From: CAWBJP01 sp044867425 | GTDB lineage: Bacteria > Actinomycetota > Acidimicrobiia > IMCC26256 > BP-133 | Assembly: GCA_044867425.1 (NCBI GenBank) | Contig: JBIOUX010000163.1 | Location: 1 to 64,000, forward strand | DNA length: 64,000 nucleotides | Reading direction: 5' to 3' | Shown: positions 32,973 through 40,734 of the stretch, piece after piece | Layout of the letters: each line of letters begins with the position of its first letter | Position numbering within the stretch: position 1 is the stretch's first letter | Notes under the pieces: model-generated | Database searches by the model: none | Told to the model about the DNA's origin: nothing | Seen by the model: only the letters and a program-made list of their open reading frames with translations | Made by a program: the position numbers and the translations under genes

Positions 32973-34210
32973 TGCTTCTCCTGCTTCTCCTGCACCCGGT
33001 CCGCACCCGCCGTCTTCTCCGAAGCCCGGTCCCCGCTCCCGGCCCGAAGGCGGGGGACGGACAGCTCGACCTCGGTGCCCTCCCCGGGGGCGGAGCGGAC
33101 CTCGGCGCTGCCGCCGTGGCGGCGCAAGCGGCCCACCATTGAATCGGCCAGCCCCCGGCGGTCGGGCGGGACGGAGGCCGGGTCGAACCCGGCCCCCCGG
33201 TCGCGGATGAACAGGGCCAGCCGCTCGGGTTCCACCTCCAGGTACACGTCCACGTCCACGGTGTCCACCCCGGCGTGGGTGGCGGCGTTGCGGGCCGCCT
33301 CCCGGCCGGCGGCCACCAGCGCCCGGGCGGCGTCGTCCAGGGGAGCGTCACCCACCATCACGGCGTCGAGCCGGACGCCGTAGGTGTCCTCCACGTCGGC
33401 CAGCTCCCGGCGCAGCAGGGCGGCCACCCCGTCGGGCTCCGCCGGCCCGGGACCGCCGTAGAGCCAGTCCCGCAGCTCCCGCTCCTGGCGCCGGGCCAGG
33501 CTGCGGACCTCCTTGTCGTCGCCGGCCCGCTTCTGGATGAGGGCCAGGGTCTGGAGGACGCCGTCGTGGAGGTGAGCGGCCACGTCGGCCCGCTCCTCGG
33601 AGAGGATGCGCTGGCGGCGCTCGTCGCCCAGGTTGCGAGCCAGGCGGGCCAGGCCGGGTCCGAGCATGAGGGCCATGCCGGCCACCACCACCGCCGCTCC
33701 CGCCGCGCTGCGTCCGATAGTGCGCACGTCGGAGACGGCAGCCAGCATGGCCACGCCACCGGCCAGGACGAGGCTGACACCGAGCGCCACCCGTAGGGGC
33801 CGCATCCAGCCCGGCGCCGGCGCACCCCGATCGCCAGACCGGCCACCCCACACCACGGCAGCGCCGGCACAGGCCAGGAAGGCGGGGATGAGAACGCTGC
33901 GGGGCAGCCAGGAGGACACCTCGGCCAGCACGAGAATGGCGCCGACGACCATCGCCGCCCCGGCCACGGCCTCGGCGGCGGAGTGGCCCGGCCGTCCCCA
34001 ACCCCGGACCTGACCCCCACCCCCGTCGTTGACGGGGAGGAAGGCCCAGGCGGCCAGGTAGCCGATCACCACCGGCGGCCCGGCGGCCAGGGCCAGCAGG
34101 ACCATGCTCACCCGGACGGCGGTGGTGGACAGGCCGTAGCGGACGGCCAGGCCGGCGCATACGCCGCCCAGCCACCGGCCCTGCCGGCGTCTACTGATAC
34201 TGATGTCCAC
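32969..34210 (-). CDS. Sensor histidine kinase with N-terminal PspC domain (LiaS-like)
   Basis: 413 residues. The N-terminal 60 residues form a PspC domain (GRWLGGVCAGLAVRYGLST and YLAAWAFLPVNDG), followed by several transmembrane helices to about residue 200. The kinase core has the HisKA_3-type phosphoacceptor AAHLHDGVLQTLALIQKR and the ATPase motifs EAARNAATHAG, IRDRGAGFDP and SAPGEGTEVELSVP. Such PspC-bearing kinases sense envelope stress with a LiaF/PspC partner, which is encoded divergently here. Start GTG 34208-34210. Confidence 0.9.
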   Translation of the reverse strand: MDISISRRRQGRWLGGVCAGLAVRYGLSTTAVRVSMVLLALAAGPPVVIGYLAAWAFLPVNDGGGGQVRGWGRPGHSAAEAVAGAAMVVGAILVLAEVSSWLPRSVLIPAFLACAGAAVVWGGRSGDRGAPAPGWMRPLRVALGVSLVLAGGVAMLAAVSDVRTIGRSAAGAAVVVAGMALMLGPGLARLARNLGDERRQRILSEERADVAAHLHDGVLQTLALIQKRAGDDKEVRSLARRQERELRDWLYGGPGPAEPDGVAALLRRELADVEDTYGVRLDAVMVGDAPLDDAARALVAAGREAARNAATHAGVDTVDVDVYLEVEPERLALFIRDRGAGFDPASVPPDRRGLADSMVGRLRRHGGSAEVRSAPGEGTEVELSVPRLRAGSGDRASEKTAGADRVQEKQEKQ

Positions 34211-34266
34211 GGATGTGATGATCGCACCGGCGGGTGCCGGCCACCATCAGGAACCGCCCTACGGGG

Positions 34267-34296
34267 TCAGGGGGACGGGTCAGGGATCCTTCAGGG
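34267..34296. promoter_or_regulatory. Three direct TCAGGG repeats in the divergent promoter region
   Basis: TCAGGG occurs at 34267-34272, 34280-34285 and 34291-34296, spaced 13 and 11 bases, about one helical turn. The repeats lie between the kinase gene (-) and the PspC/LiaF-like gene (+) and are the most likely binding sites for the adjacent response regulator. Confidence 0.4.
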
Positions 34297-34341
34297 TCAT
34301 CCCCGATACCGGCCGGCGGCCGGGAAGCGCACCATGAGCCC

Positions 34342-36210
34342 ATGACCGACGACGACCTCCTCGGGGGCACGCCGGGCCCCGAGCGCCCTGACCTGTCGGG
34401 GCCCTCCGACTCCGGCTTCTCCGACGCCCCCCCGTCAGCGGTGGGAGCGCCGCCCCCTCCGCCGCCGCCCCCGCCCGCTCCCGGCCGGCCCTTCCTGATC
34501 CGGGCCCGACACAACCGCAAGCTGGGGGGCGTGGCCGCCGGGCTGGCCACCGCCGCCGGCCTCGACCCGACGCTGGTGCGCATGGGGTTGGTGGTGGGCG
34601 CGCTGACCGGCTGGGCCGTCCTCGCCTACCTCATCGCCTGGGTCATCCTCCCCGAAGAGGACGAGTCCACCGGGCGGACCCTCGAACCCGCTCCGGAGGA
34701 CAAGGCCCGCCTGCTGCGCATCGGGCTGGCCGTCGTGGCCGGCCTCGGCGCCCTGCAGGTGGCGGGCATCCTGGCCGGGATCGCCTTCGCCATCACCGGC
34801 ACCATCGCCGCCCTGTTCCATCCCTTCATCGATCCCTTCGCCGGCGACTTCGGCGGCTTCAACCCCGACTTCCCCGTCCGGGGCATGTTCGGCCTGCTTC
34901 TCCTGATCGGCGGCGGGGTGTTCCTCCTCCGGCGCCGGAGCGCCCGGGACGCCAAGCCCCCGGCCGGTGGCTTTCCCCCCGAGGCCGGCAGCGCGTTCCC
35001 TCCGCCGGGAGGCCAGGGGTCGTCCTCGCCCCGGGGCGGCGGCGCTCCCCCTCCGCCGCCCCCGGGCGGGGGTTTTCATCCCGCCCTGCCGGCCGGCCCG
35101 GGGGGCGGTCCTCCGCCCGGAGCCCCGGCCGGACCAGGGAATGGTGCACCACCGGCCGGCGGCCGGAACTGGCGCACGGCCAGCGAATGGATCCTGCTGG
35201 CGACCCGGGCCTCCGGCTGGCTCCTGGCCCTGTGGTTCTCCACGGCCGGGGCCCTGCTGGCCGCCCTGTGGGCCCTCGACGCCATCCGGGTCCGCTTCCC
35301 CTTCCTCCTGGCTGTGGTCAGCCTCGGCGCCCTGGGTCTGCTCGGTACCGTCCTCGTCCGCTCCCGCCGCCCGGCGGTGCTGGCGGCAACGGCGGCCGTC
35401 CTGCTCGTCCCGGCCATCCTCGCCCTGGTCCTCGGCCGGTGGAACGGGATCGCCGGCTACCGGGTGGCGACCCCCAGCTCGGTGGCCGAGCTGCCCGCCG
35501 TCTACCGCCATGCCGCCGGCGAGCTGCGCCTCGACCTCTCCCAGCTGTCGCTGCCGGCGGGGACCACCGAGGTGAAGGTGGAGATGGGGACGGGCGAGGT
35601 CTCGGTCACCGTGCCCTGGAACGCCAACGTGGAAGCCGCCGCCCGGGTCGGGGCGGGCGAGTTCAACCTGCTCGGCCGCAGCCAGGCCGGCCTGTCGCTG
35701 GAGGGCGAGGTGCGCTCCGCCGGCGAGGCCGGCGCGCCCACCATCAAGCTCGCCGGCCGGGTCGCCCTCGGGCAGTTCAAGCTGTTCCGCCGCTCGCCCC
35801 CCGCCACCATGCTCGCCCTCCAGGCCGGCCGGGCCGTCCGGCTCCAGTGCGGCGAGGAGCGGGACGGGCTGCGCTGCCTGTCGCCCGACGGCTACGCCAC
35901 CCCGGCGCTGGAGTGCCTCGTGTCCGCCGAGCTGGAGAGCAGCTGTCGGCCGCCGGGCCAGCCCCTCGAGGTGAGCGACTTCCCCGGCGATCGGACGGGC
36001 CTGCGCCGCTGTTTCGTCCCCCCCGGCGGTGGCCTGGCCACCTGCACCGAGGTCGCCCAGACCTCCACCGAGCCGGCGCCCGAATCCCCGCCGGCGCCCG
36101 AATCCCCGCCGGCGCCCGCCGAACCGACCCCGCCGCCGTCAATGCCCCCCGGCCAGTACATCTGCGACTTCCCCGCCGGCGGCGGCCCCGCCACCTGTCG
36201 CCCCGCCTGA
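34342..36210 (+). CDS. PspC-domain membrane protein with LiaF-like C-terminal domain
   Basis: 622 residues. After a Pro-rich tract (about 25-50) comes a PspC domain (RARHNRKLGGVAAGLATAAG, VLAYLIAWVILPEED), two to three transmembrane helices, another Pro/Gly-rich loop (about 215-270), three more helices (about 280-375), then an exported beta-rich domain like LiaF/DUF4097 (ELRLDLSQLSLPAGTTEVKV, MGTGEVSVTVPWNANVEAAA). The last 110 residues carry nine or more Cys (LQCGEERDGLRC, LECLVSAELESSC, RRCFVPPGG, ATCTEVA, YICDFPAGG), an unusual disulfide-rich tail. It would modulate the divergent kinase in response to envelope damage. Confidence 0.82.
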   Translation: MTDDDLLGGTPGPERPDLSGPSDSGFSDAPPSAVGAPPPPPPPPPAPGRPFLIRARHNRKLGGVAAGLATAAGLDPTLVRMGLVVGALTGWAVLAYLIAWVILPEEDESTGRTLEPAPEDKARLLRIGLAVVAGLGALQVAGILAGIAFAITGTIAALFHPFIDPFAGDFGGFNPDFPVRGMFGLLLLIGGGVFLLRRRSARDAKPPAGGFPPEAGSAFPPPGGQGSSSPRGGGAPPPPPPGGGFHPALPAGPGGGPPPGAPAGPGNGAPPAGGRNWRTASEWILLATRASGWLLALWFSTAGALLAALWALDAIRVRFPFLLAVVSLGALGLLGTVLVRSRRPAVLAATAAVLLVPAILALVLGRWNGIAGYRVATPSSVAELPAVYRHAAGELRLDLSQLSLPAGTTEVKVEMGTGEVSVTVPWNANVEAAARVGAGEFNLLGRSQAGLSLEGEVRSAGEAGAPTIKLAGRVALGQFKLFRRSPPATMLALQAGRAVRLQCGEERDGLRCLSPDGYATPALECLVSAELESSCRPPGQPLEVSDFPGDRTGLRRCFVPPGGGLATCTEVAQTSTEPAPESPPAPESPPAPAEPTPPPSMPPGQYICDFPAGGGPATCRPA

Positions 36211-36226
36211 CGGCTCAGGGCATCCC

Positions 36227-36267
36227 GCGTGAGCGAAACCCGGCTGTGACCCGGGTTCGGCTCACGC
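36227..36267. terminator. Hairpin 1 of a tandem pair between convergent genes
   Basis: GTGAGC-GAAACCCGG pairs with CCGGGTTCG-GCTCAC over a CTGTGAC loop, with mismatches near the middle, flanked by GC/GC closing bases. It lies after the LiaF-like gene. Suited as a bidirectional terminator for the genes ending at 36210 (+) and 36345 (-). Confidence 0.65.
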
Positions 36268-36288
36268 GAAACGGGAACTCCCTCATTG

Positions 36289-36330
36289 CGAGTTAGCGAA
36301 ACCCGGCTGTGCGCCGGGTTCGGCTAACGC
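36289..36330. terminator. Hairpin 2 of the tandem pair, with compensatory changes
   Basis: Same design as hairpin 1: GTTAGC-GAAACCCGG and CCGGGTTCG-GCTAAC over CTGTGCG. Compared with hairpin 1 the outer stem changes from GTGAGC/GCTCAC to GTTAGC/GCTAAC, keeping all pairs. It ends 15 bases before the nagA stop. Confidence 0.65.
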
Positions 36331-36344
36331 GGGATCGCTTTGGA

Positions 36345-37502
36345 TCACGACCGGTGGACGATGCGGCCGGCCACGACGGTGAGGCGGACGGTCCAGCCGT
36401 CGTCGATCAGCACCAGGTCGGCATCGGCGCCGGCGGCCAGGTGGCCCTTGCCGGCCAGGCCCAGGGCGGCGGCGGCGTTGGCCGAGGTGGCCCGCCACAG
36501 GTGCTCCCAGGGCCAGCCGCTGGCGGCAGCGAAGTGGCGGAGGGCCACGTCCAGGGTGAGGGCGCTGCCGGCCAGCCGGCCGTCGGCCAGGCGGACGGCG
36601 CCCGCCTGGTGAAGAGCGGACCGGCCCCCCAGGTCGACGGGGCCCTCGGGCAGGCCGGCGGCCCGGGTGGCGTCGCTCACCAGGATCACCCCGTCCGGGC
36701 CCTTGGCCCGGGCCAGCACGGCCATGGCCCCGGGATGAACGTGGATGCCGTCGGCGATGAGCTCGCAGCGCAGCTCGGGGAAGGCCAGGGCGGCGCCGGC
36801 GGCACCGGGGTCGCGGTGGCCGAACCCGGACATGGCATTGAAGGTGTGTGTGACCTGGGTGACGCCGAGGCGGACGGCGGCGGCCATCTGGTCGTAGCCG
36901 GCGTCGGTGTGGCCGGCGGCCACCACCACCCCCCGCTCCCGGCAGAGACCGATCACCGCCTCCGCCCCGTCGAGCTCGGGGGCCAGCGCCACCAGCCGGA
37001 CGGCCCCACCGTCGAGCAGCCGGGCCGCCTCGCCGGGATCGGGCGGGCGGATGCCGGCGGGGTCCTGGGCGCCGCACCGGCCGGCGTTGATCCATGGCCC
37101 CTCCAGGTGGGCGCCGAGGATGGTGGCGCCACCCTCCACCGGGCCGGCCGCCGCCGTGATGGCCTTGACCGCCGCCGCCAGGTCGCCCTCGGAGGCCGAC
37201 CACGTGGTGGGCAGCAGGGCGGTCACCCCGTGGCCGGCGTGGAACCGGGCCAGGCGCCGCAGGCTGTCGGGGTCGGCGTCCATGGTGTCGGCCCCTCCCC
37301 CGCCGTGGACGTGGACGTCGATGAACCCGGGCAGCAGTCGGGCGCCGGCGGCGTCGATCCGCTCGGCAACCGATCCGGGCCCGTGGGGCGGGTCTCCGGG
37401 ACCGAGGGCCCCGATGCGACCGTCCCGGCATAGAAGCCATCCGGGGTCCCACAGCCCGTCGGAGGCGCACACCCGAGCGCCGGCGATGAGGAGGTCAGCC
37501 AC
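36345..37502 (-). CDS. nagA: N-acetylglucosamine-6-phosphate deacetylase
   Basis: 385 residues of the amidohydrolase superfamily, removing acetate from GlcNAc-6-phosphate for amino-sugar catabolism or cell-wall recycling. Diagnostic segments are the metal-binding LLPGFIDVHVHGGGGADTMD, the active-site AHLEGPWINAGRCGAQDP, HTDAGYDQM, THTFNAMSGFGHRDPG, ADGIHVHPGAM and the catalytic Asp in VILVSDATRAAG. The C-terminus returns to the small beta domain (AGADADLVLIDDG). Start GTG 37500-37502. No nagB is seen nearby. Confidence 0.9.
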   Translation of the reverse strand: MADLLIAGARVCASDGLWDPGWLLCRDGRIGALGPGDPPHGPGSVAERIDAAGARLLPGFIDVHVHGGGGADTMDADPDSLRRLARFHAGHGVTALLPTTWSASEGDLAAAVKAITAAAGPVEGGATILGAHLEGPWINAGRCGAQDPAGIRPPDPGEAARLLDGGAVRLVALAPELDGAEAVIGLCRERGVVVAAGHTDAGYDQMAAAVRLGVTQVTHTFNAMSGFGHRDPGAAGAALAFPELRCELIADGIHVHPGAMAVLARAKGPDGVILVSDATRAAGLPEGPVDLGGRSALHQAGAVRLADGRLAGSALTLDVALRHFAAASGWPWEHLWRATSANAAAALGLAGKGHLAAGADADLVLIDDGWTVRLTVVAGRIVHRS

Positions 37503-37617
37503 CGGCTCGGAACGCTACCGGCACCGCCGGTGGTCCACCCGCCTCCGCACACTTCGTGGTGAGGCAGGCGTCCGAATGGGTAAGGTCCGCCTCGTCCCGG
37601 CTGGGAGGAGACCCACC

Positions 37618-37860
37618 ATGGCCGAAGAGCCCGTCCCGGAAGCCGACGCCCAGGAGCAGTCCCTGCCCGTCGCCGGCTCCGAGGAGCCTGAGCTCGAGGA
37701 GATCCCCCCCGACGTACCCGAGGCCGACGCCCTGGAACAGGCTCGGCCTCCGGCCGTTGCGAACAACGCCAACCTCAAGCTCCGGCCCGACGTGCCCGAA
37801 GCCGACGCCCTCGACCAGGAACGGCCAGCGGACGCCGAGGACGACGACGACTGGCGCTAG
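37618..37860 (+). CDS. Small acidic protein with PEADALEQ repeats
   Basis: 80 residues from ATG 37618, which has GGAGGAG upstream. The chain repeats a VPEADALEQ-type motif three times (VPEADAQEQ, VPEADALEQ, VPEADALDQ) within an acidic, disordered sequence ending DEDDDDW-like. Similar short repeats occur in small actinobacterial proteins of unknown role. A promoter-like TAAGGT lies at 37580-37585. Probably intrinsically disordered and cytoplasmic. Confidence 0.65.
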   Translation: MAEEPVPEADAQEQSLPVAGSEEPELEEIPPDVPEADALEQARPPAVANNANLKLRPDVPEADALDQERPADAEDDDDWR

Positions 37861-37869
37861 CTGCTGCGC

Positions 37870-38760
37870 TCAGGCGCCGGCCAGGGACGTCCTGACCTGG
37901 CCCAGCCGGGCGAAGGACTCCAGCACCTGATCCTGGTCGTCGGCCAGGTGGCGGACGACCACGTCGGTGTAGCCCATGGCGGCATAGCCGGCGAAGCGCT
38001 CCGCCACCGTGTCGGGTCCGCCGACCACGCAGGCGGTGGGGTCGAACCCGCGGTAGCCCCGGTCCAGCACCGGCTTGGCCACCGCCGCAGCCTCCTCGTC
38101 GTCCGCCCCCACGTGCACGTCCCGGCGGAGGGCCACCGCCGTGGGCACCCGGCCCCGGATCTGGCAGCGCTCCAGGTAGCCGGCGGCCAGGCGGGCGGCC
38201 TCGTCGTCGGTGGCCTCGGGTCCGGCCAGCCACCCGTCCCCCAGCCGGGCGGCGCGGTCGAGGGCCGCCGGAGCGTGCCCGGCGATCCACACCTCGACCG
38301 GCTCAGGGGGCACCGGCGCCACCCGCACCCCGTCCTCCGCCTCGCCGGCCAGCAGCCGGCGGATGGTCCCCAGGTTGGCCTCGAAGGCCGACGGCCGGGT
38401 TCGTAGCGACGCCCCCAGGGCGGCGAACTGCTCCTCCCCGCCGCCGAGGGCCGTCGAGAGGATGAACCGGCCCTCCGCGATCGAAGCCAGGGTCGCCACC
38501 TGCTCGGCCAGGATCACCGGGGGCCACAGGGGCAGGAGGTAGAGGGCGCTGCTGGGACGGGCGCCCCATTCCGCCAGCAGCCGCCCGAGGATGGGCGAGT
38601 TCTGGTAGTAGGACACCGGCCCGGTGGCGTGATGATCCCCCACGAACAGCGCATCCAGGCCCGCCTCCCAGGCCGCCCGGGCCCGCTCGACCATCCAGCG
38701 GGCTCCCTGCCGGGAGTCCTCCACCAGATAGGCGCTGCGCAACGACACGCTGATCCGCAC
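37870..38760 (-). CDS. LLM-class F420-dependent oxidoreductase
   Basis: A 296-residue luciferase-like TIM-barrel protein. Family features are LDALFVGDHHATGPVSYYQNS, LPLWPPVILAEQVATLASIAEGRFILSTALGGG, then EVWIAGHAPAALDRAARLGDGWL and the C-terminal VVGGPDTVAERFAGYAAMGYTDVV. F420-binding is typical of this subfamily in actinobacteria. Substrate unknown. The gene is probably leaderless from GTG 38758-38760. Confidence 0.85.
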   Translation of the reverse strand: MRISVSLRSAYLVEDSRQGARWMVERARAAWEAGLDALFVGDHHATGPVSYYQNSPILGRLLAEWGARPSSALYLLPLWPPVILAEQVATLASIAEGRFILSTALGGGEEQFAALGASLRTRPSAFEANLGTIRRLLAGEAEDGVRVAPVPPEPVEVWIAGHAPAALDRAARLGDGWLAGPEATDDEAARLAAGYLERCQIRGRVPTAVALRRDVHVGADDEEAAAVAKPVLDRGYRGFDPTACVVGGPDTVAERFAGYAAMGYTDVVVRHLADDQDQVLESFARLGQVRTSLAGA

Positions 38761-38768
38761 GGGCTGGC

Positions 38769-38796
38769 AATCTACGCGTTACCCTCGAAATGACAA
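38769..38796 (-). promoter_or_regulatory. Promoter of the LLM gene, leaderless geometry
   Basis: On the minus strand TTGTCA (38796-38791), a 16-base spacer and TAGATT (38774-38769), then eight bases to the GTG start codon. A near-consensus promoter with no room for a ribosome binding site. Confidence 0.6.
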
Positions 38797-38820
38797 CCGT
38801 GTCATTCGACGGAGGTGGGT

Positions 38821-39006
38821 GTGGCCAGCGACGACGCAACGGTGCGCTTCGAGCCGTGCGAGACCTTCACGACCGGGCCCGACCCGACCGCCGGCGCCTG
38901 TTCGGCGTGTGGATGGTTCGAGGAGGACCACTGGTTCGCCGAGCTCGATCGGTCCCGGCCGCCGGGTCGGCGGGTGCGGGAGGTCGCCCTCACCGCCGGG
39001 CCCTGA
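38821..39006 (+). CDS. Small Cys-containing protein
   Basis: 61 residues from GTG 38821, with GGAGG at 38811-38815. It contains one CSACGWFEEDHWFAE motif, plus an earlier Cys in FEPCETF; the CxxC could bind zinc with the nearby acidic/His residues. It lies just upstream of the Fpg/Nei gene but has its own ribosome site. No known domain. Confidence 0.5.
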   Translation: MASDDATVRFEPCETFTTGPDPTAGACSACGWFEEDHWFAELDRSRPPGRRVREVALTAGP

Positions 39007-39022
39007 GCTCTACGCTCGGGCG

Positions 39023-39856
39023 GTGCCCGAGCTACCCGAGATCGCCGCCCTCGCCGAACGCCTGTCGCAGCGCTTTCTCGGCGCTGCCCTCTCCGGTGTG
39101 ACGCCGCTGCAGTTCTCGGCCCTCAAGACCGTCGCCCCCAGCCCCGAGTCCCTCTTCGGGAAGCCGGTGGGAACGGTCGGCCACCGGGGCAAGTACCTGG
39201 TGCTCGACTTCGACGGGCCCCGGATCCTCATCCATCTGTCGCAGGGCGGGCGGGTGGAGATCGAGAACCCGGCCAAGACCACCCGGCCCAAGGGCGCCGT
39301 CGTCCGCTTCAGCTTCGCCTGGGCCGGCGCCTTCCTCATCAAGGAGTATGGGACGGAGCGCAAGGCCGGCTTCTGGGTGCTCGCCCCCGGCGATGACGGG
39401 CCCTTGGCCGTCCTCGGCCCCGACATCACCTCGCCCGAAGGGGAGGCGCTGCTCTTGGAGAGCGACGACCGGCGCCGGATCCACACCCTGTTGCGGGACC
39501 AGCGGACAGTGGCCGGCGTGGGCCGGGGATACTCCGACGACATCCTCCACACCGCCCGCCTGTCCCCCTACGCCACCCTGGCCGGGCTCGAGGCCTCTGA
39601 GCGGGCCCGGGTGCTGGAGGCCGTCCGCCAGGTCCTGGCCGACGGCCTGGCCGCCGAGCGCAAGCGGACCGGGGGCCTGCCCCCCAAGGTCGGGGACCAC
39701 TGGATCGTCCACGGCCGGGCCGGCCAGCCCTGTCCCCGCTGCGGCGCCGACCTGCGGCGCATCTCCTACGAGTCCCACGAGGTGACCTACTGCCCGCCGT
39801 GCCAGACGGGCGGCAAGGTGCTGGCCGATCGCCGTCTCTCCCGGCTCGTGCGTTAG
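39023..39856 (+). CDS. Fpg/Nei-family DNA glycosylase/AP lyase
   Basis: 277 residues from GTG 39023. After removal of the initiator the N-terminus is PELPEIAALAERL, with the catalytic Pro and Glu of the family. A beta-sandwich follows (RGKYLVLDFDGPRILIHLS), the helix-two-turn-helix region (VAGVGRGYSDDILHTARLSP) and a zinc finger of the Fpg form, CPRCGADLRRI to YCPPCQTGGK. It excises oxidised bases from DNA. Whether it is Fpg or Nei type is not decidable here. A TACGCT -10-like box sits six bases before the start, so it may be leaderless. Confidence 0.85.
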   Translation: MPELPEIAALAERLSQRFLGAALSGVTPLQFSALKTVAPSPESLFGKPVGTVGHRGKYLVLDFDGPRILIHLSQGGRVEIENPAKTTRPKGAVVRFSFAWAGAFLIKEYGTERKAGFWVLAPGDDGPLAVLGPDITSPEGEALLLESDDRRRIHTLLRDQRTVAGVGRGYSDDILHTARLSPYATLAGLEASERARVLEAVRQVLADGLAAERKRTGGLPPKVGDHWIVHGRAGQPCPRCGADLRRISYESHEVTYCPPCQTGGKVLADRRLSRLVR

Positions 39857-39888
39857 CTGACGCCCGGACACCGCCTGGCGCGCTCCTC

Positions 39889-40509
39889 TTACAGAAAGCC
39901 CTTCTCGGGGCCCTTGTCCCGGTAAGCCCGGATGAACTCGGACAGGGCGCCCTCCTCGAACGACTTGCACAGCAGGCGCCGGTGCCAGGCGGTGGCGGCC
40001 ACGGGGACGTCAAGCGAGGCCCGGGGCACGACCAGGGTCTCCTCGCTGAACTCCTCCCCCAGCGCCTCGGCCCCGTTCATCACGTCCGTGTCGCCGGGCC
40101 GGTACCAGATGATGACGAAGCCGTGCTCCATGGCGTGGACCAACGGCCCGTCGGGGGGCACCTGGGGCTCCCGGTAGACCCCGGCCGCCGCCGCCTGGAC
40201 GGTGTGGTCACCGCCCGAGGGCGGGTTCGTCTTGTAGGGCGGGGGTTCGGGGACGTGGTTGCTGCCCGGATCGCTCTTGGTGTCATAGCTGCAGTCCCCG
40301 GCGGTGATCTTGGTGATGAGCTCGTCCTGGGCCGCCTGGTCCTTGGACCGCTGGGACAGGCACACCCCCAGCAAGGCGACGAACACCACGGCCACGACAC
40401 CGAGGGCGGCGTTGCGCCGCATCGCCTCCTTGGCCTTGGGCTTCACCGCCGGCTTGCCTTTGGGCTTCGACACCGGCGGCTTGCGCCGACCCCCCTGGCC
40501 TCCCGCCAT
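39889..40509 (-). CDS. DUF3105 membrane-anchored protein
   Basis: 206 residues from ATG 40509, which has GGAGG six bases upstream. A Lys/Pro-rich cytoplasmic N-terminus is followed by one transmembrane helix (AALGVVAVVFVALLGVCL, about 35-52) and an exported domain with the DUF3105 signature (PPSGGDHTVQ, PLVHAMEHGFVIIWYRPG, TAWHRRLLCKSFEE). The His residues in that domain may bind metal. The function of this family is unknown. Confidence 0.8.
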   Translation of the reverse strand: MAGGQGGRRKPPVSKPKGKPAVKPKAKEAMRRNAALGVVAVVFVALLGVCLSQRSKDQAAQDELITKITAGDCSYDTKSDPGSNHVPEPPPYKTNPPSGGDHTVQAAAAGVYREPQVPPDGPLVHAMEHGFVIIWYRPGDTDVMNGAEALGEEFSEETLVVPRASLDVPVAATAWHRRLLCKSFEEGALSEFIRAYRDKGPEKGFL

Positions 40510-40531
40510 GTCTGAACCTCCTGTCGCGGCC

Positions 40532-40613
40532 ACGGCCGGGCGTGGGGCAGGGGCCCCACGCTCCGGAGGAGCCTGGGGTTGGGGCCCCAGGCAGGGCGGC
40601 GAAGCCGCCAGAA
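40532..40613 (+). repeat. Three-hairpin intergenic repeat, copy 2
   Basis: Same orientation as copy 1 on the plus strand. CGTGGGG/CCCCACG (hairpin 1) is identical; hairpin 2 is the short form GCCTGGGG-TTGGGG-CCCCAGGC, lacking the inner stem of copy 1; hairpin 3 is GGCGGC-GAA-GCCGCC again. It lies 22 bases upstream of the DUF3105 start codon, which reads away from it. Confidence 0.8.
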
Positions 40614-40631
40614 CACAGCCCTGATACGTAG

Positions 40632-40669
40632 CACAGCCGGGGACGCAGCGGGCGGCGTCCCCGGCTGTG
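40632..40669. terminator. 15-bp perfect hairpin
   Basis: CACAGCCGGGGACGC (40632-40646) pairs perfectly with GCGTCCCCGGCTGTG (40655-40669) over an 8-base loop. It lies 66 bases past the stop of the membrane-protein gene at 40735 and before the DUF3105 gene, both on the minus strand. Likely a transcription terminator. No U-run. Confidence 0.7.
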
Positions 40670-40734
40670 TTGGCGTCGGCTCAAGCTCGCCGGCGGGCGA
40701 TGTACGGCGGCGAACCGACTACCTCTGGCGCGAT

